From NCBI GenBank assembly GCA_018384365.1, contig JAHAYX010000017.1, forward strand, positions 62,001 through 126,000: a stretch of 64,000 nt of DNA. The letters run 5' to 3'. Positions 51,077 through 59,339 of the stretch are shown here, in pieces; position 1 is the first letter of the stretch; the number at the start of each line of letters is the position of its first letter. The position numbers and the translations under genes were made by a program. The notes below the pieces were generated by a model that worked only from the letters and a program-made list of their open reading frames with translations, had not been told where the DNA came from and made no database searches. Origin of the DNA: Clostridiaceae bacterium (GTDB lineage: Bacteria; Bacillota; Clostridia; Oscillospirales; QAMX01).

Positions 51077-52150
51077 TCAGAGAATCAATAACTCTTTTGG
51101 TGCGCGGGTGAAATTCCGGCAGCCGTCCGCCGTCAGAACCACGAAATCCTCGATACGCACGCCGAATTTACCCGGGATGTAAATGCCCGGCTCAATCGTC
51201 ACGACCACGCCCTCGGGCAGGGGGTTCGGGTTGGTCGGCTGTGCGCCGAGACCGTCGTGCACGTCGATGCCCAGGCTGTGGCCCAGACTGTGGCCGAAAT
51301 ATTCGCCATAGCCTGCGCCCGCGATGATATCCGCCGCAACTTTATGCAGCTCGGAACCGATCACGCCCGCATGGGCCGCCGCAATACCGGCCTCCTGCGC
51401 ACGCAGAACGGTGTCATACACCCTGCGCTGCTCGTCCGACACATGGCCGACGGCAACCGTGCGTGTCATATCGGAGCAATAACCGCCCCACAGCGCGCCG
51501 AAGTCCATCGTGATAAAATCGCCGTCGCGGATCACGCGCGGGCCGGGTACGCCGTGGCACAGCGAGCCGTTTTCGCCGGACACCACGATCGTATCAAAGG
51601 AACAGGCGGTGGCGCCGCCCAGGCGCATCTGATAATCCAGCTCTGCCGCGATATCGCACTCGCGTACGCCGGGTTTGATGCGCTCTAAAATCTTGTCAAA
51701 TGCCTCCTCGGCAATCCGCTGCGCTTTTTCAATGCGCTCCAGCTCAAAATCGTGCTTGCAGTGACGCAGGCGCGCCAGCAGCCCGTCCTCCGGCACGAGC
51801 TTCGCGGTCAGCTTTTCCGCATAGGCGCAGTAAGCGGCATAGCTCATGGCATCCGCCTCAAAGGCCAGGGTATCAATGCCCTCCTCGCGGCAGAATTCGT
51901 TGATAATATCGGTATAAGTATGGCTGTTGGTCATCATAACCAGCTCAAAACCGCGGATTTTTGCACCGGCGTCCTCAAAATAGCGGAAGTCGGTGGCAAA
52001 CACCGCGCGCCGCGCGGAAATCAGCGCGACACCCGCCGACGAGTGGAAGCCCGTTGCGTAAAAACGGTTCTGCGGCGAGGTGAGCAGCACAGCGCCGTAC
52101 GGTGCGTCCGCCAAAGCACGGATAATTCCCCTGCAATTTTCTTCAAACAT
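51077..52150 (-). CDS. Xaa-Pro aminopeptidase/dipeptidase, M24 family
   Basis: 357 residues. The N-terminal creatinase-like domain (1-125, VLLTSPQNRFYATGFHSSAGVALIS) is followed by a pita-bread metallopeptidase domain. Its metal ligands are in ITMDFGALWGGYCSDMTRT (Asp, Asp), HSLGHSLGIDVHDG (His), TIEPGIY (Glu) and VRIEDFVVL (Glu). It cleaves X-Pro peptides in the cytoplasm. RBS GGAGG precedes the ATG. It starts two bases after the yqeG stop, so the two are translationally linked. Fits with oligopeptide import at 59-64 kb. Confidence 0.92.
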   Translation of the reverse strand: MFEENCRGIIRALADAPYGAVLLTSPQNRFYATGFHSSAGVALISARRAVFATDFRYFEDAGAKIRGFELVMMTNSHTYTDIINEFCREEGIDTLAFEADAMSYAAYCAYAEKLTAKLVPEDGLLARLRHCKHDFELERIEKAQRIAEEAFDKILERIKPGVRECDIAAELDYQMRLGGATACSFDTIVVSGENGSLCHGVPGPRVIRDGDFITMDFGALWGGYCSDMTRTVAVGHVSDEQRRVYDTVLRAQEAGIAAAHAGVIGSELHKVAADIIAGAGYGEYFGHSLGHSLGIDVHDGLGAQPTNPNPLPEGVVVTIEPGIYIPGKFGVRIEDFVVLTADGCRNFTRAPKELLIL

Positions 52151-52152
52151 CT

Positions 52153-52644
52153 TTATTTCCTCCGTTTCCGGTCCACAGCGCGCTCCAAAGCGCGTTTGAG
52201 CCTGAAAAATAATCCGGTTTCCATCACGACCGGCTCCGTCAGGATACACGGTACGTGATGACAGGACGCCGCAAGCACGTCCGTAAACAGCTGATCGCCG
52301 ACCAGCACAGCCTGCTCGCGCGGCACGCCCAGTTTGTCGATTGCGCGGTCGATGCCGCGGCCAAAGGGCTTCCCGCTTTTCGGTACAAAATCCACGCCGA
52401 ACGGGCGGCAAAACGGTTCCACCCGCTCCCGCGAATTGTTGGAAACAATCACGACCGGGATGCCCGCTTCCCGCATCGCGGCCAGCCACGCCGCGCCGTC
52501 GGGCGTCGGATGCACATCATCCGGGAGCGCCAGCGTATTATCCAGATCCACAATCACGCCGCGGGCGCCCAGTTCCCGCAGGAATTCCGGCGTCACTTCG
52601 CGGATCCCTGCCGCCCGGCGGTCCGGCGTCAATCCATGCGCCAC
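52153..52644 (-). CDS. YqeG-family HAD IIIA phosphatase
   Basis: 163 residues. REVTPEFLRELGARGVIVDLDNTLALPDD contains the DxDxT nucleophile motif, VVIVSNNSRERV the second motif, and FGRGIDRAIDKLGVPREQAVLVGDQLFTDVLAAS the KP/GDQxxTD motifs of the YqeG family. Substrate unknown (PGP phosphatase relatives exist). The start is GTG at 52644, seven bases after GGGAGG. The ATG at 52662 overlaps that site. It is transcribed with the M24 peptidase. Confidence 0.85.
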   Translation of the reverse strand: MAHGLTPDRRAAGIREVTPEFLRELGARGVIVDLDNTLALPDDVHPTPDGAAWLAAMREAGIPVVIVSNNSRERVEPFCRPFGVDFVPKSGKPFGRGIDRAIDKLGVPREQAVLVGDQLFTDVLAASCHHVPCILTEPVVMETGLFFRLKRALERAVDRKRRK

Positions 52645-52767
52645 GGCGCCACCTCCCGTCATAAAATCAATGGTGCCCGCGTAAAGATAAGCAGGACACA
52701 AAGTGGGACAGCATGGTCCCGCGGTTATTATATCACAAACCGGCTGACAGGGAAAGAGGGTTTCGCC

Positions 52768-53523
52768 ATGAGAACGGACAGGATCACACTCGCAGTCACA
52801 GCCGCAGAGGTGGCAGAGTGCAGGGGGCTCGGCCTGCGTCTTGCGTATCTGGCCTACCGGCTTTCGCCCTCCGGCCTTCTTCTGAGAAGCAGCGCGCTGG
52901 GGCAGATTTCCGGCGGCGTGATGGTCATCATGGGCGGCGCGCCGCCGTTTGCCGATGCCGCCGTTTTGGCGGAGGCCATTGCCGCGGAGTGCACCGCCGG
53001 ACACTGCGAAGGGGTTTACCTCGACTTCGACGAGCGTACGCCGGCCGCGCAGCGCCTGATCGAAACGCTCGCGCCCCGTCTGGCCGGGCGCGGCGCGGTG
53101 CTTTATACCAACCCCGCGCTCGATACCGGCGGCGTGACGGTGCTTTCCTCCAGCGAGGTGACAGGCGGATCCTTTGCGCTGTACGTGCGCAGCCTGACGG
53201 AGCGCTTCGGAGAGCGTACGGCGCTGGAAATCGTGCCGCTGTGCATGGATTTCACGCTGCCCTCCGCCGGACAGGGCGACGCCATCACGCAGGAGCGGCT
53301 CGCTGAGCTGCTCGACAGCGGTCTGATGAGCTATTATTCCCGCGATCTGGCCGCAAAATATTTCACCTGGCAAAGTCCGGAAGGCATGACGCACTTTGTG
53401 CTCTACGACGACGCCTACACCATCCGCGAAAAGCTGGAAACCGCAGAGCGCGAGGGCGCGCGCGAGTTTTTTCTTCCCTACACGCGGCTGCGCGGGGAGC
53501 TTCCGGAGATTCTGGGCGTATAA
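52768..53523 (+). CDS. Uncharacterised protein, possible GH18-like TIM barrel
   Basis: 251 residues. No family was recognised with certainty. The alternation of strands and helices, the EGVYLDFDERTP segment (about 90-101, reminiscent of the GH18 catalytic strand), YTNPALD (about 114-120) and the ending HFVLYDDAYTIREKLETAEREGAREFFLPYT suggest a chitinase-like barrel. Such folds occur in spore and peptidoglycan proteins of Firmicutes. No signal peptide. RBS GAAAGAGGG precedes the ATG. It is divergent from yqeG and 56 bases before tepA, probably in one transcript. Confidence 0.5.
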   Translation: MRTDRITLAVTAAEVAECRGLGLRLAYLAYRLSPSGLLLRSSALGQISGGVMVIMGGAPPFADAAVLAEAIAAECTAGHCEGVYLDFDERTPAAQRLIETLAPRLAGRGAVLYTNPALDTGGVTVLSSSEVTGGSFALYVRSLTERFGERTALEIVPLCMDFTLPSAGQGDAITQERLAELLDSGLMSYYSRDLAAKYFTWQSPEGMTHFVLYDDAYTIREKLETAEREGAREFFLPYTRLRGELPEILGV

Positions 53524-53542
53524 TTCCGCCGCACACGGCACA

Positions 53543-53573
53543 TCCTAAACCAGATACCGCGACCGGTTTAGGA
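53543..53573 (+). promoter_or_regulatory. Hairpin masking the tepA ribosome-binding site
   Basis: TCCTAAACC pairs with GGTTTAGGA around a 13-base loop. The right arm contains the first half of the Shine-Dalgarno AGGAGGA (53570-53576) of tepA. Confidence 0.5.
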
Positions 53574-53579
53574 GGAACT

Positions 53580-54266
53580 ATGTGTTGTTATAACGAAAAC
53601 GAAGACCCTGGGAACGATTCGCAGGAAAAACCGGAAAAAGATCATCAGGACGGTGCGGTGACGGTGGAAACCGGTCACGGCCTGATCCACTGCATGACGA
53701 TCATCGGACAAATCGAGGGCCACACCGCTTTACCGAACCAGACCAAGGCCACCAAATACGAGCATATGATCCCGCAGCTTGCGGCCATTGAAGAAAGTCC
53801 CGAAATCCGCGGACTTTTGCTCCTGCTCAATACCATCGGCGGCGATGTGGAGGCCGGGCTTGCCCTGGCGGAGCTGATCGCCAGCATGAAAACACCCACG
53901 GCGTCGCTGGTGCTCGGCGGCGGACATTCCATCGGCGTACCGCTGGCCGTTGCGGCGCAGCGCTCGTTCATCGTGCCCTCGGCGACGATGACGATCCACC
54001 CCGTGCGCTTTTCCGGCCTGGTTGTCGGCGCGCCGCAGACTTTTGAAAACTTTGTGCGCATCCAGGAGCGGATCATCCGCTTCATCACGTCGAATTCCCG
54101 CATTTCCGACGAGCGCCTGCGCGGTTTCATGCTCAACACCGGCGAGCTGACCACCGACGTCGGCACAGTGCTGGACGGGGAAAAGGCCGTGGCGGAGGGG
54201 CTGATTGACGAGGTCGGCGGCCTTTCACAGGCGCTTGCCTGGCTGCACGAACGCATCGACAGCTGA
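53580..54266 (+). CDS. tepA: ClpP-like serine protease, TepA/YmfB family
   Basis: 228 residues. Residues 65-110 (EIRGLLLLLNTIGGDVEAGLALAELIAS) are the ClpP-fold core. GGGHSIGVPLA (about 119-129) carries the nucleophile Ser and TMTIHPVR (about 143-150) the His. The N-terminus is a hydrophilic extension rich in Glu/Asp. TepA (translocation-enhancing protein) degrades signal peptides or small spore proteins in Bacillus. Cytoplasmic. The Shine-Dalgarno lies partly in a hairpin. Strong terminator after the gene. Confidence 0.85.
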   Translation: MCCYNENEDPGNDSQEKPEKDHQDGAVTVETGHGLIHCMTIIGQIEGHTALPNQTKATKYEHMIPQLAAIEESPEIRGLLLLLNTIGGDVEAGLALAELIASMKTPTASLVLGGGHSIGVPLAVAAQRSFIVPSATMTIHPVRFSGLVVGAPQTFENFVRIQERIIRFITSNSRISDERLRGFMLNTGELTTDVGTVLDGEKAVAEGLIDEVGGLSQALAWLHERIDS

Positions 54267-54267
54267 C

Positions 54268-54300
54268 AAAACCGCACTGCCCGAAGGCAGTGCGGTTTTT
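54268..54300 (+). terminator. Terminator after tepA
   Basis: AACCGCACTGCC pairs with GGCAGTGCGGTT around CGAA and is followed by T residues. It ends right at the stop codon of the convergent recombinase gene. Confidence 0.85.
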
Positions 54301-55842
54301 CTATGCCTGCGGCGCGCCCTCCTCCCGGCGAAACCGGAATTCGATCGTCAGGGAACCGTCCGCATGGACAAGCACCCGGCGCAAAAGTGCCGCTGCCAAC
54401 CCGCGTTCCAGTGTTTCCGGATACGCCAGTGCCGCCAGCTTTGCCCACTCCCCGCCGTCCGTCTGCGGCCGGGCGCGTTCCGCCTCAATCTGGCGGCGCA
54501 GCTCCGCTTCCTGCCGGTCATATCCCTCCTTAAAGGAGGTATATTCCTCCCGCGTCAGCTCCCCGTTCTTCCAGTCGCTGTAAATCCCGCGCTTGAGTTC
54601 CATCACGCGCGCAAGCGAGCGCTCCAGCGCCGGCAGGCTGCTCTTTTCCCGCCGCACGCTGCGCAGTTCCGACGCCACACGCGAAAAATCCACCGCCGCG
54701 CGAATTTCGTCCCGGATTGCCGCCAGTACCTCGCGCTCCACAGCGTCCACACGCACGGAATGCGGCGTACAGGCCGTGTGGGACTGCTTATAGGTCGGGC
54801 AGAGATAGTATTCGTACACGCCATAGCTGTGGCGCACCCGGCGGCGTGCAAGCGCACGTCCGCATTCGGCGCAGCGCACAAGCCCCGCCAGCGGATGCAC
54901 TTCACCGCCGGCGTCCGCGCGCGTATCCGCCTCCATCAGACTCTGCGCGCGGTCAAACTCCGCCGGATCGACCAGCGCCTCGTGCGTTCCGCGCACGATA
55001 AACCAGCGTTCCTCCGGCCTGCGGCGCGTTTTCTGGATTTTGTAGCTGACGTTGCCATAGCGCCCCTGCACCAGGTCGCCGCGGTAGACGGGGTTGCGCA
55101 GAATATGGTCCACAGACGAATAACTCCACAGTCCCGTCCCACCGGAACGGTACGCCGCGGGCGAGGGCATGCCTCCGGCATTGAGGCCGCGCGCAATGGC
55201 GGTTTTGCTGCGTCCTGCGAGAAATTCCGCAAAGATGCGCCGCACCACTTCCGCCGCACCGGGGTCCGGGACAAGCCGCGTTCGGTCCTTCTCCGCACGG
55301 CGGTAGCCATAGGGCGGATGCGAGCCGATGAATTCCCCGCGCCGCCGCTTGGAATCCAGCGCGGCACGGATTTTCTGCGAAATATCGCGGCTGTATTCGT
55401 CGTTGATCAGGTTTTTGAAGGGCACCAGGATGGTGTTCGCCTGCGCCGGACGCGCCCAGCTGTCGATGTCGTCGCTCAGCGAGATGAACCGCACGCCGAG
55501 CAGCGGGAATTCCTGCTCGAGATAGCGCCCGGTCTCGATGTAATTGCGGCCGAACCGCGAAAGGTCCTTCACCACCACACAGTTCAGCTGCCGCGCGCGC
55601 AGCGCCTCCAGCATCCGCTGAAAGGCCGGGCGCGCAAAGTCCGTGCCGGACCAGCCGTCGTCAATGAACAGCTCAAAATCGCGGATTGTCTCGTCCTGCC
55701 GGACGTAGTCCGTCAAAAGAGCGCGCTGGTTCGCCACGCTGTCGCTCTCTTCGCGGTCGCCGTCCTCGCGCGAGAGACGGATATAAAGAGCGGCGCGGAA
55801 TTCCGTCTCCGCGCCGCCTGCCTTTTTCCCGCGTCTTCCCAT
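54301..55842 (-). CDS. Large serine recombinase
   Basis: 513 residues. The N-terminal resolvase domain has AALYIRLSREDGDRE with the nucleophile Ser, then DDGWSGTDFARPAFQRML and VVVKDLSRFGRNYIETG. The recombinase domain has PPYGYRRAEKDRTRLVPDP and NPVYRGDLVQG, and a zinc ribbon follows (CAECGRALARR...YYLCPTYKQSHTAC). A coiled-coil segment (about 370-480) precedes the C-terminus. Such enzymes integrate or excise elements or invert DNA. No element cargo or att sites were seen. The ATG directly follows the stop of a 36-codon ORF, so translation is coupled. Confidence 0.9.
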   Translation of the reverse strand: MGRRGKKAGGAETEFRAALYIRLSREDGDREESDSVANQRALLTDYVRQDETIRDFELFIDDGWSGTDFARPAFQRMLEALRARQLNCVVVKDLSRFGRNYIETGRYLEQEFPLLGVRFISLSDDIDSWARPAQANTILVPFKNLINDEYSRDISQKIRAALDSKRRRGEFIGSHPPYGYRRAEKDRTRLVPDPGAAEVVRRIFAEFLAGRSKTAIARGLNAGGMPSPAAYRSGGTGLWSYSSVDHILRNPVYRGDLVQGRYGNVSYKIQKTRRRPEERWFIVRGTHEALVDPAEFDRAQSLMEADTRADAGGEVHPLAGLVRCAECGRALARRRVRHSYGVYEYYLCPTYKQSHTACTPHSVRVDAVEREVLAAIRDEIRAAVDFSRVASELRSVRREKSSLPALERSLARVMELKRGIYSDWKNGELTREEYTSFKEGYDRQEAELRRQIEAERARPQTDGGEWAKLAALAYPETLERGLAAALLRRVLVHADGSLTIEFRFRREEGAPQA

Positions 55843-55953
55843 TTACCGTCCGCCGTCCCGGGACGCCAGATACCGCACGACAAGCCGTTCGATGCGCTCG
55901 CCTCGCGGCGCATACACGCGGCGGATCTGCGCGGGCCTTTTTTCTGCTCTCAT
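55843..55953 (-). CDS. Small basic ORF translationally coupled to the recombinase
   Basis: 36 codons, MRAEKRPAQIRRVYAPRGERIERLVVRYLASRDGGR, with RBS GGAGG nine bases upstream of the ATG at 55953. Its TAA (55843-55845) touches the recombinase ATG (55840-55842). The product is strongly basic (about ten Arg/Lys) and could be a DNA-binding accessory or merely a leader that couples translation. No known family. Confidence 0.5.
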   Translation of the reverse strand: MRAEKRPAQIRRVYAPRGERIERLVVRYLASRDGGR

Positions 55954-56061
55954 TCTTTTCATCCTCCGGCATTATTTTTTACGTGTCGGGTAAAATTATA
56001 CATCCGGCTTTACACAGGCGAGGATTTGTAAATAATGGGCCTTGTTTCGTCCTTTCTTCCC

Positions 56062-56090
56062 TTGACAAGGGGCCTTTCCAGCGTTAAAAT
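56062..56090 (+). promoter_or_regulatory. Promoter of rny
   Basis: TTGACA, 17-base spacer, TAAAAT. The transcript would start near 56097, about 135 bases before the coding region. A minus-strand TATAAT near 56000 could serve the recombinase but lacks a good -35. Confidence 0.65.
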
Positions 56091-56233
56091 AGAATAAGGT
56101 ACAATTGGCCAAACCTCTGATTTTATACATTGCATTTCTCTCTTTTCCAAACTTTCCTTTTAAGACATTACTTTTTCTTTGCCGTCGGCGGACCGGCGGC
56201 GCATACATCAATTGAATAAAGGAGGAGATCGGT

Positions 56234-57799
56234 ATCGTCAGCATACTTGCACTCATACTGACTATTGTCGGAATGCTGATCGTTGCTGCTGTCGCAGCAA
56301 TCATCGCTTTCAATATGGGTATGGAACACCGCCGCAAGATTGCCGAGCAAAAGATCGGCGGAGCCGAGGAAGAAGCCCGTCAGATCGTTGCCAACGCCGT
56401 CAAGCAGGCAGAATCAAAGAAGCGCGAAGCCGTTGTGGAAGCGCGCGAGGAAATTCAAAAAAGCCGCACAGAACTGGAAAAGGAAATCAAGGAGCGCAGA
56501 AGCGAACTTTCCAAACAGGAACGCCGTTTACAGCAAAAGGAAGAGAGTTTAGAGCGAAAGCATGACGCAGCAGAAAAGAAAGAGGAAACCCTGAACCGGA
56601 AGATCAAAGAAGCCGAGGAAATGAACGATGAAATCCGGGAAATCAAGAAGAGCGAACTGGAAATGCTCGAAAAGGTTTCCGGATTCACCGCCGAAGAGGC
56701 TAAAGAGTACCTCATTCGCATGATCGAAACCGACGCACGGCACGAAGCCGCCGTCAAAATCCGCGAAATTGATCAGGAACTGAAAGAAAACGCAGAGCGT
56801 AAGGCCCGCGAATACATTTCCCTTGCCATTCAGAAGTGCGCCGCCGACCATGTTTCGGAGGCCGCCATCAGTGTTGTCCCGCTGCCCAACGATGAAATGA
56901 AGGGCCGCATCATCGGCCGCGAAGGCCGCAACATCCGCACTTTGGAAACCATGACGGGCGTTGATCTCATCATCGACGATACGCCGGAAGCCATCACGCT
57001 GTCGAGCTTTGATCCGGTGCGCCGCGAAATTGCACGCCTGACGCTGGAAAAACTCATCATGGATGGGCGCATCCATCCGGCGCGCATTGAAGAAATGATT
57101 GAAAAGTCCCGCCGTGAGGTGGATGCCATCATCAAGAGCGAAGGTGAGCGCGCAGTCTTTGAGACCGGCGTGCAGGGCCTGCACCCCGAACTCGTTCGCC
57201 TGCTCGGCCGTATGCACTACCGTACGAGCTACGGTCAGAACGTGCTCCAGCACTCCATTGAAGTTTCCCATGTCTCCGGTATTCTGGCTGCCGAGCTGGG
57301 CCTGGACATCACGCTTGCCAAGCGCGCCGGCCTGCTGCACGATATCGGTAAGGCCGTTGACCACGAGACAGAAGGCTCTCACGTGCAGATCGGTGTCGAT
57401 CTCGCGCGGAAATACCGCGAAAACCGCGAAGTCATCCATGCCATCCAGGCGCACCACGGCGACGTGGAGGCCGAAACGGCGATCGCCTGCATTGTGCAGG
57501 CGGCGGATGCCATCTCCGCTGCACGTCCCGGCGCAAGACGCGAGAATCTGGAAGCCTACATCAAGCGTCTTGAGAAGCTGGAGGCCATTGCGAATGAATT
57601 CCCGGGCGTTGAGAAGTCCTATGCCATCCAGGCCGGCCGTGAGATCCGTATCATGGTCAACCCGGAGGAAGTCAACGATGACAACATCGTCCTTCTTGCC
57701 CACGATCTGGCCAAGAAGATCGAGTCCGAACTGGAATATCCGGGACAGATCAAGGTCAGCGTCATGCGCGAAACGCGCGCCGTGGATTACGCGAAATAA
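56234..57799 (+). CDS. rny: Ribonuclease Y (probable AUC start)
   Basis: About 521 residues from 56234, or 508 from the first ATG (56273). An N-terminal membrane helix is followed by a long coiled coil (about 35-165), a KH domain ([20 protein letters not shown]) and an HD domain (LLHDIGKA and QAHHGDVE). RNase Y starts decay of many mRNAs at the membrane. The excellent AAAGGAGGAGATC (56218-56230) is followed at eight bases by ATC (56234) in frame, with no ATG, GTG or TTG in range. The first ATG has no RBS and would cut the membrane helix in half. With ATC the length matches B. subtilis RNase Y (520). Start therefore inferred. Confidence 0.9.
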   Translation: MVSILALILTIVGMLIVAAVAAIIAFNMGMEHRRKIAEQKIGGAEEEARQIVANAVKQAESKKREAVVEAREEIQKSRTELEKEIKERRSELSKQERRLQQKEESLERKHDAAEKKEETLNRKIKEAEEMNDEIREIKKSELEMLEKVSGFTAEEAKEYLIRMIETDARHEAAVKIREIDQELKENAERKAREYISLAIQKCAADHVSEAAISVVPLPNDEMKGRIIGREGRNIRTLETMTGVDLIIDDTPEAITLSSFDPVRREIARLTLEKLIMDGRIHPARIEEMIEKSRREVDAIIKSEGERAVFETGVQGLHPELVRLLGRMHYRTSYGQNVLQHSIEVSHVSGILAAELGLDITLAKRAGLLHDIGKAVDHETEGSHVQIGVDLARKYRENREVIHAIQAHHGDVEAETAIACIVQAADAISAARPGARRENLEAYIKRLEKLEAIANEFPGVEKSYAIQAGREIRIMVNPEEVNDDNIVLLAHDLAKKIESELEYPGQIKVSVMRETRAVDYAK

Positions 57800-57820
57800 T
57801 TCCCGACAAACGAAAAAGAT

Positions 57821-57853
57821 CCGCCGGTTTCAAAAAGAAACCGGCGGTTTTTT
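57821..57853 (+). terminator. Terminator after rny
   Basis: CCGCCGGTTTC pairs with GAAACCGGCGG around five A residues and is followed by six T residues. Confidence 0.9.
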
Positions 57854-57887
57854 ACGCATTTTTTTGAGCCGCGACGCGCGAAACAGC

Positions 57888-58805
57888 TTACTTTGTCAGT
57901 TTTTCGATCAGGTCGTTCAGGAGTGCGTCACGGCGTACCTTGTAAACATAGCGCGAGAGCAGCGTGGGGTCCTGCTCGCCGTAGCTGTGGTCATAATTCG
58001 GCAGGCGGGTGTTCACCAGACGTGAACAGAGGAAGCGGTCCTCGTCATTCAGGAGCCACGCAACCGCCGTCACATCCCAAATCACGCGCGTCCATGCCTT
58101 CCCTGCTGCATAAGCGTCCGCCGCGGCGATGGTGTTGCGGGCCAGATAGTCCGCAAGCGGGTTTTTATCGCAGAACCAATACTCCAGTTCCGGTTTGGAG
58201 ACCGTGAAGGAATCCACTACGCCGATGCAGGGCAGCTGCACAAACGGTGCGCCGCAGGACATCACGATGCGGGCCGCGGCGATATCCTGGCCCATATTGA
58301 ATTCGCGCTCCGTATGATGATGCCAGGCATTGCCGCCCAGCCAGACGAGCACAATTTTTTCGGCAATCGAGGGGTCGAGCAGCAGTGCGGACGCTACATT
58401 CGTGATCGCGCCGATGGCAACGACATAAAGCGGATGCTCCGGGCTGTACGACGCCGCACGGCGCACAAGATCATCGGCGGCCGGCGATGGCTGCGGCGTT
58501 TTTTCGTCCGCCAGATAGTCCTGAGAGCCGCGGAAAACCGGAATATCCGCTTCCGAAAGACCTAAAAGCGCAAAAAGTTTCCGGATTTCCTGATAGCTGC
58601 GCTCCATACCGTCGCCTGGGCTTGTGGAATTCTCGTTGAAAAACGGCGCGGCATAAACGGCCTTCGTGTGCAGCTTTTCACCGGAACGAATGAGATAAGA
58701 CAGCGCAAACTGGTCGTCGATCTCGTTATAGGTGTCGGTGTCGAGCACGACGTCCACCGGCCCCTGCGGCACCGTCAGGTTTTTCAGGTATTGTTCTCTG
58801 GTCAT
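57888..58805 (-). CDS. Nucleoside hydrolase (inosine/uridine-preferring type)
   Basis: 305 residues. VDVVLDTDTYNEIDDQFALSYLI (about 16-38) is the calcium-binding Asp cluster of the nucleoside hydrolase fold. VAIGAITNVASALLLDPSIAEKIVLVWLGGNAW (about 124-156) and EFNMGQDIAAARIVM (about 163-177) are the family core blocks. It hydrolyses ribonucleosides to base and ribose. RBS GGGAGA lies seven bases before ATG 58805. The C-terminal His region WDVTAVAWL is present. Substrate preference is not predictable. It is downstream of, but separated by a terminator from, the opp operon. Confidence 0.88.
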   Translation of the reverse strand: MTREQYLKNLTVPQGPVDVVLDTDTYNEIDDQFALSYLIRSGEKLHTKAVYAAPFFNENSTSPGDGMERSYQEIRKLFALLGLSEADIPVFRGSQDYLADEKTPQPSPAADDLVRRAASYSPEHPLYVVAIGAITNVASALLLDPSIAEKIVLVWLGGNAWHHHTEREFNMGQDIAAARIVMSCGAPFVQLPCIGVVDSFTVSKPELEYWFCDKNPLADYLARNTIAAADAYAAGKAWTRVIWDVTAVAWLLNDEDRFLCSRLVNTRLPNYDHSYGEQDPTLLSRYVYKVRRDALLNDLIEKLTK

Positions 58806-58897
58806 AAACAAATCTCCCTTTTTGTCGGAATATAGCCGGACGCGAGCAGTTTCGTACGCTGCCGCCCGGAGTTTTTGACAGGTATACGGAAAAGAAA

Positions 58898-58933
58898 AGC
58901 TTCACAAAACGACTTGTCGTTATTTGTGAAGCT
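58898..58933 (-). terminator. Terminator of the opp-DUF3899 operon
   Basis: AGCTTCAC...CGAC pairs with GTCG...GTGAAGCT (a two-base asymmetric bulge between). On the minus strand TTTTCTTTTCC follows. It lies about 20 bases after the DUF3899 stop. Confidence 0.65.
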
Positions 58934-58952
58934 GATTTCTTAAGTTTTTGCG

Positions 58953-59339
58953 TCAGCAGAAAAGAAGCATCAGGGCAGACAGTACCAGATACAGTCCGCC
59001 GGCCAGCAGAGAACCCGCCGGGGATTTCCGCTCCTGGCGTTTGCGCTCCTTATACTCAACAAAGGACTCTTTTCCCTCCTCGGGCGTGCGCGGTGCCGTC
59101 CAGGGCAGGTGGATATGAAAGACGGTCTTGATGCCGTAGCTCATGATATCGAAGAAGCCCTGGTTGCGCACAAAGGCCAGTCCGCCGCAACCGGTAATGA
59201 TCACGCCTGCGACAAAAAACGCATCGCAGAAGAGACGGGCTGTGGGAAACCCGGCTGAGCGATTCAGGAAATACACAACTGCCGCAAGCACTGCGCCAAT
59301 TGCAAGAGAAATCAAAAATGATTTGCACTTCGCGTTCAT
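58953..59339 (-). CDS. DUF3899 membrane protein
   Basis: 128 residues. Hydrophobic segments at about 6-25, 39-58 and 108-127 enclose the family block DIMSYGIKTVFHIHLPW (about 64-80) and a charged segment YKERKRQERK. Function unknown. The family is found in Firmicutes. Its ATG shares one base with the oppF stop codon, so it belongs to the transporter operon. It may assist the transporter, which is inference. Confidence 0.8.
   Translation of the reverse strand: MNAKCKSFLISLAIGAVLAAVVYFLNRSAGFPTARLFCDAFFVAGVIITGCGGLAFVRNQGFFDIMSYGIKTVFHIHLPWTAPRTPEEGKESFVEYKERKRQERKSPAGSLLAGGLYLVLSALMLLFC

Noticed and set aside
48921..51182. 753-codon plus-strand open frame opposite the beta-helix gene
   Set aside because: It is a mirror of the beta-helix coding sequence. 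The minus strand has RBS, promoter, terminator and DUF1565 pattern, while the plus strand has none of these.
54260..56233. Attachment sites or terminal repeats around the serine recombinase
   Set aside because: I compared the flanks by eye and found no direct or inverted repeats of useful length, so no mobile element boundaries are called.
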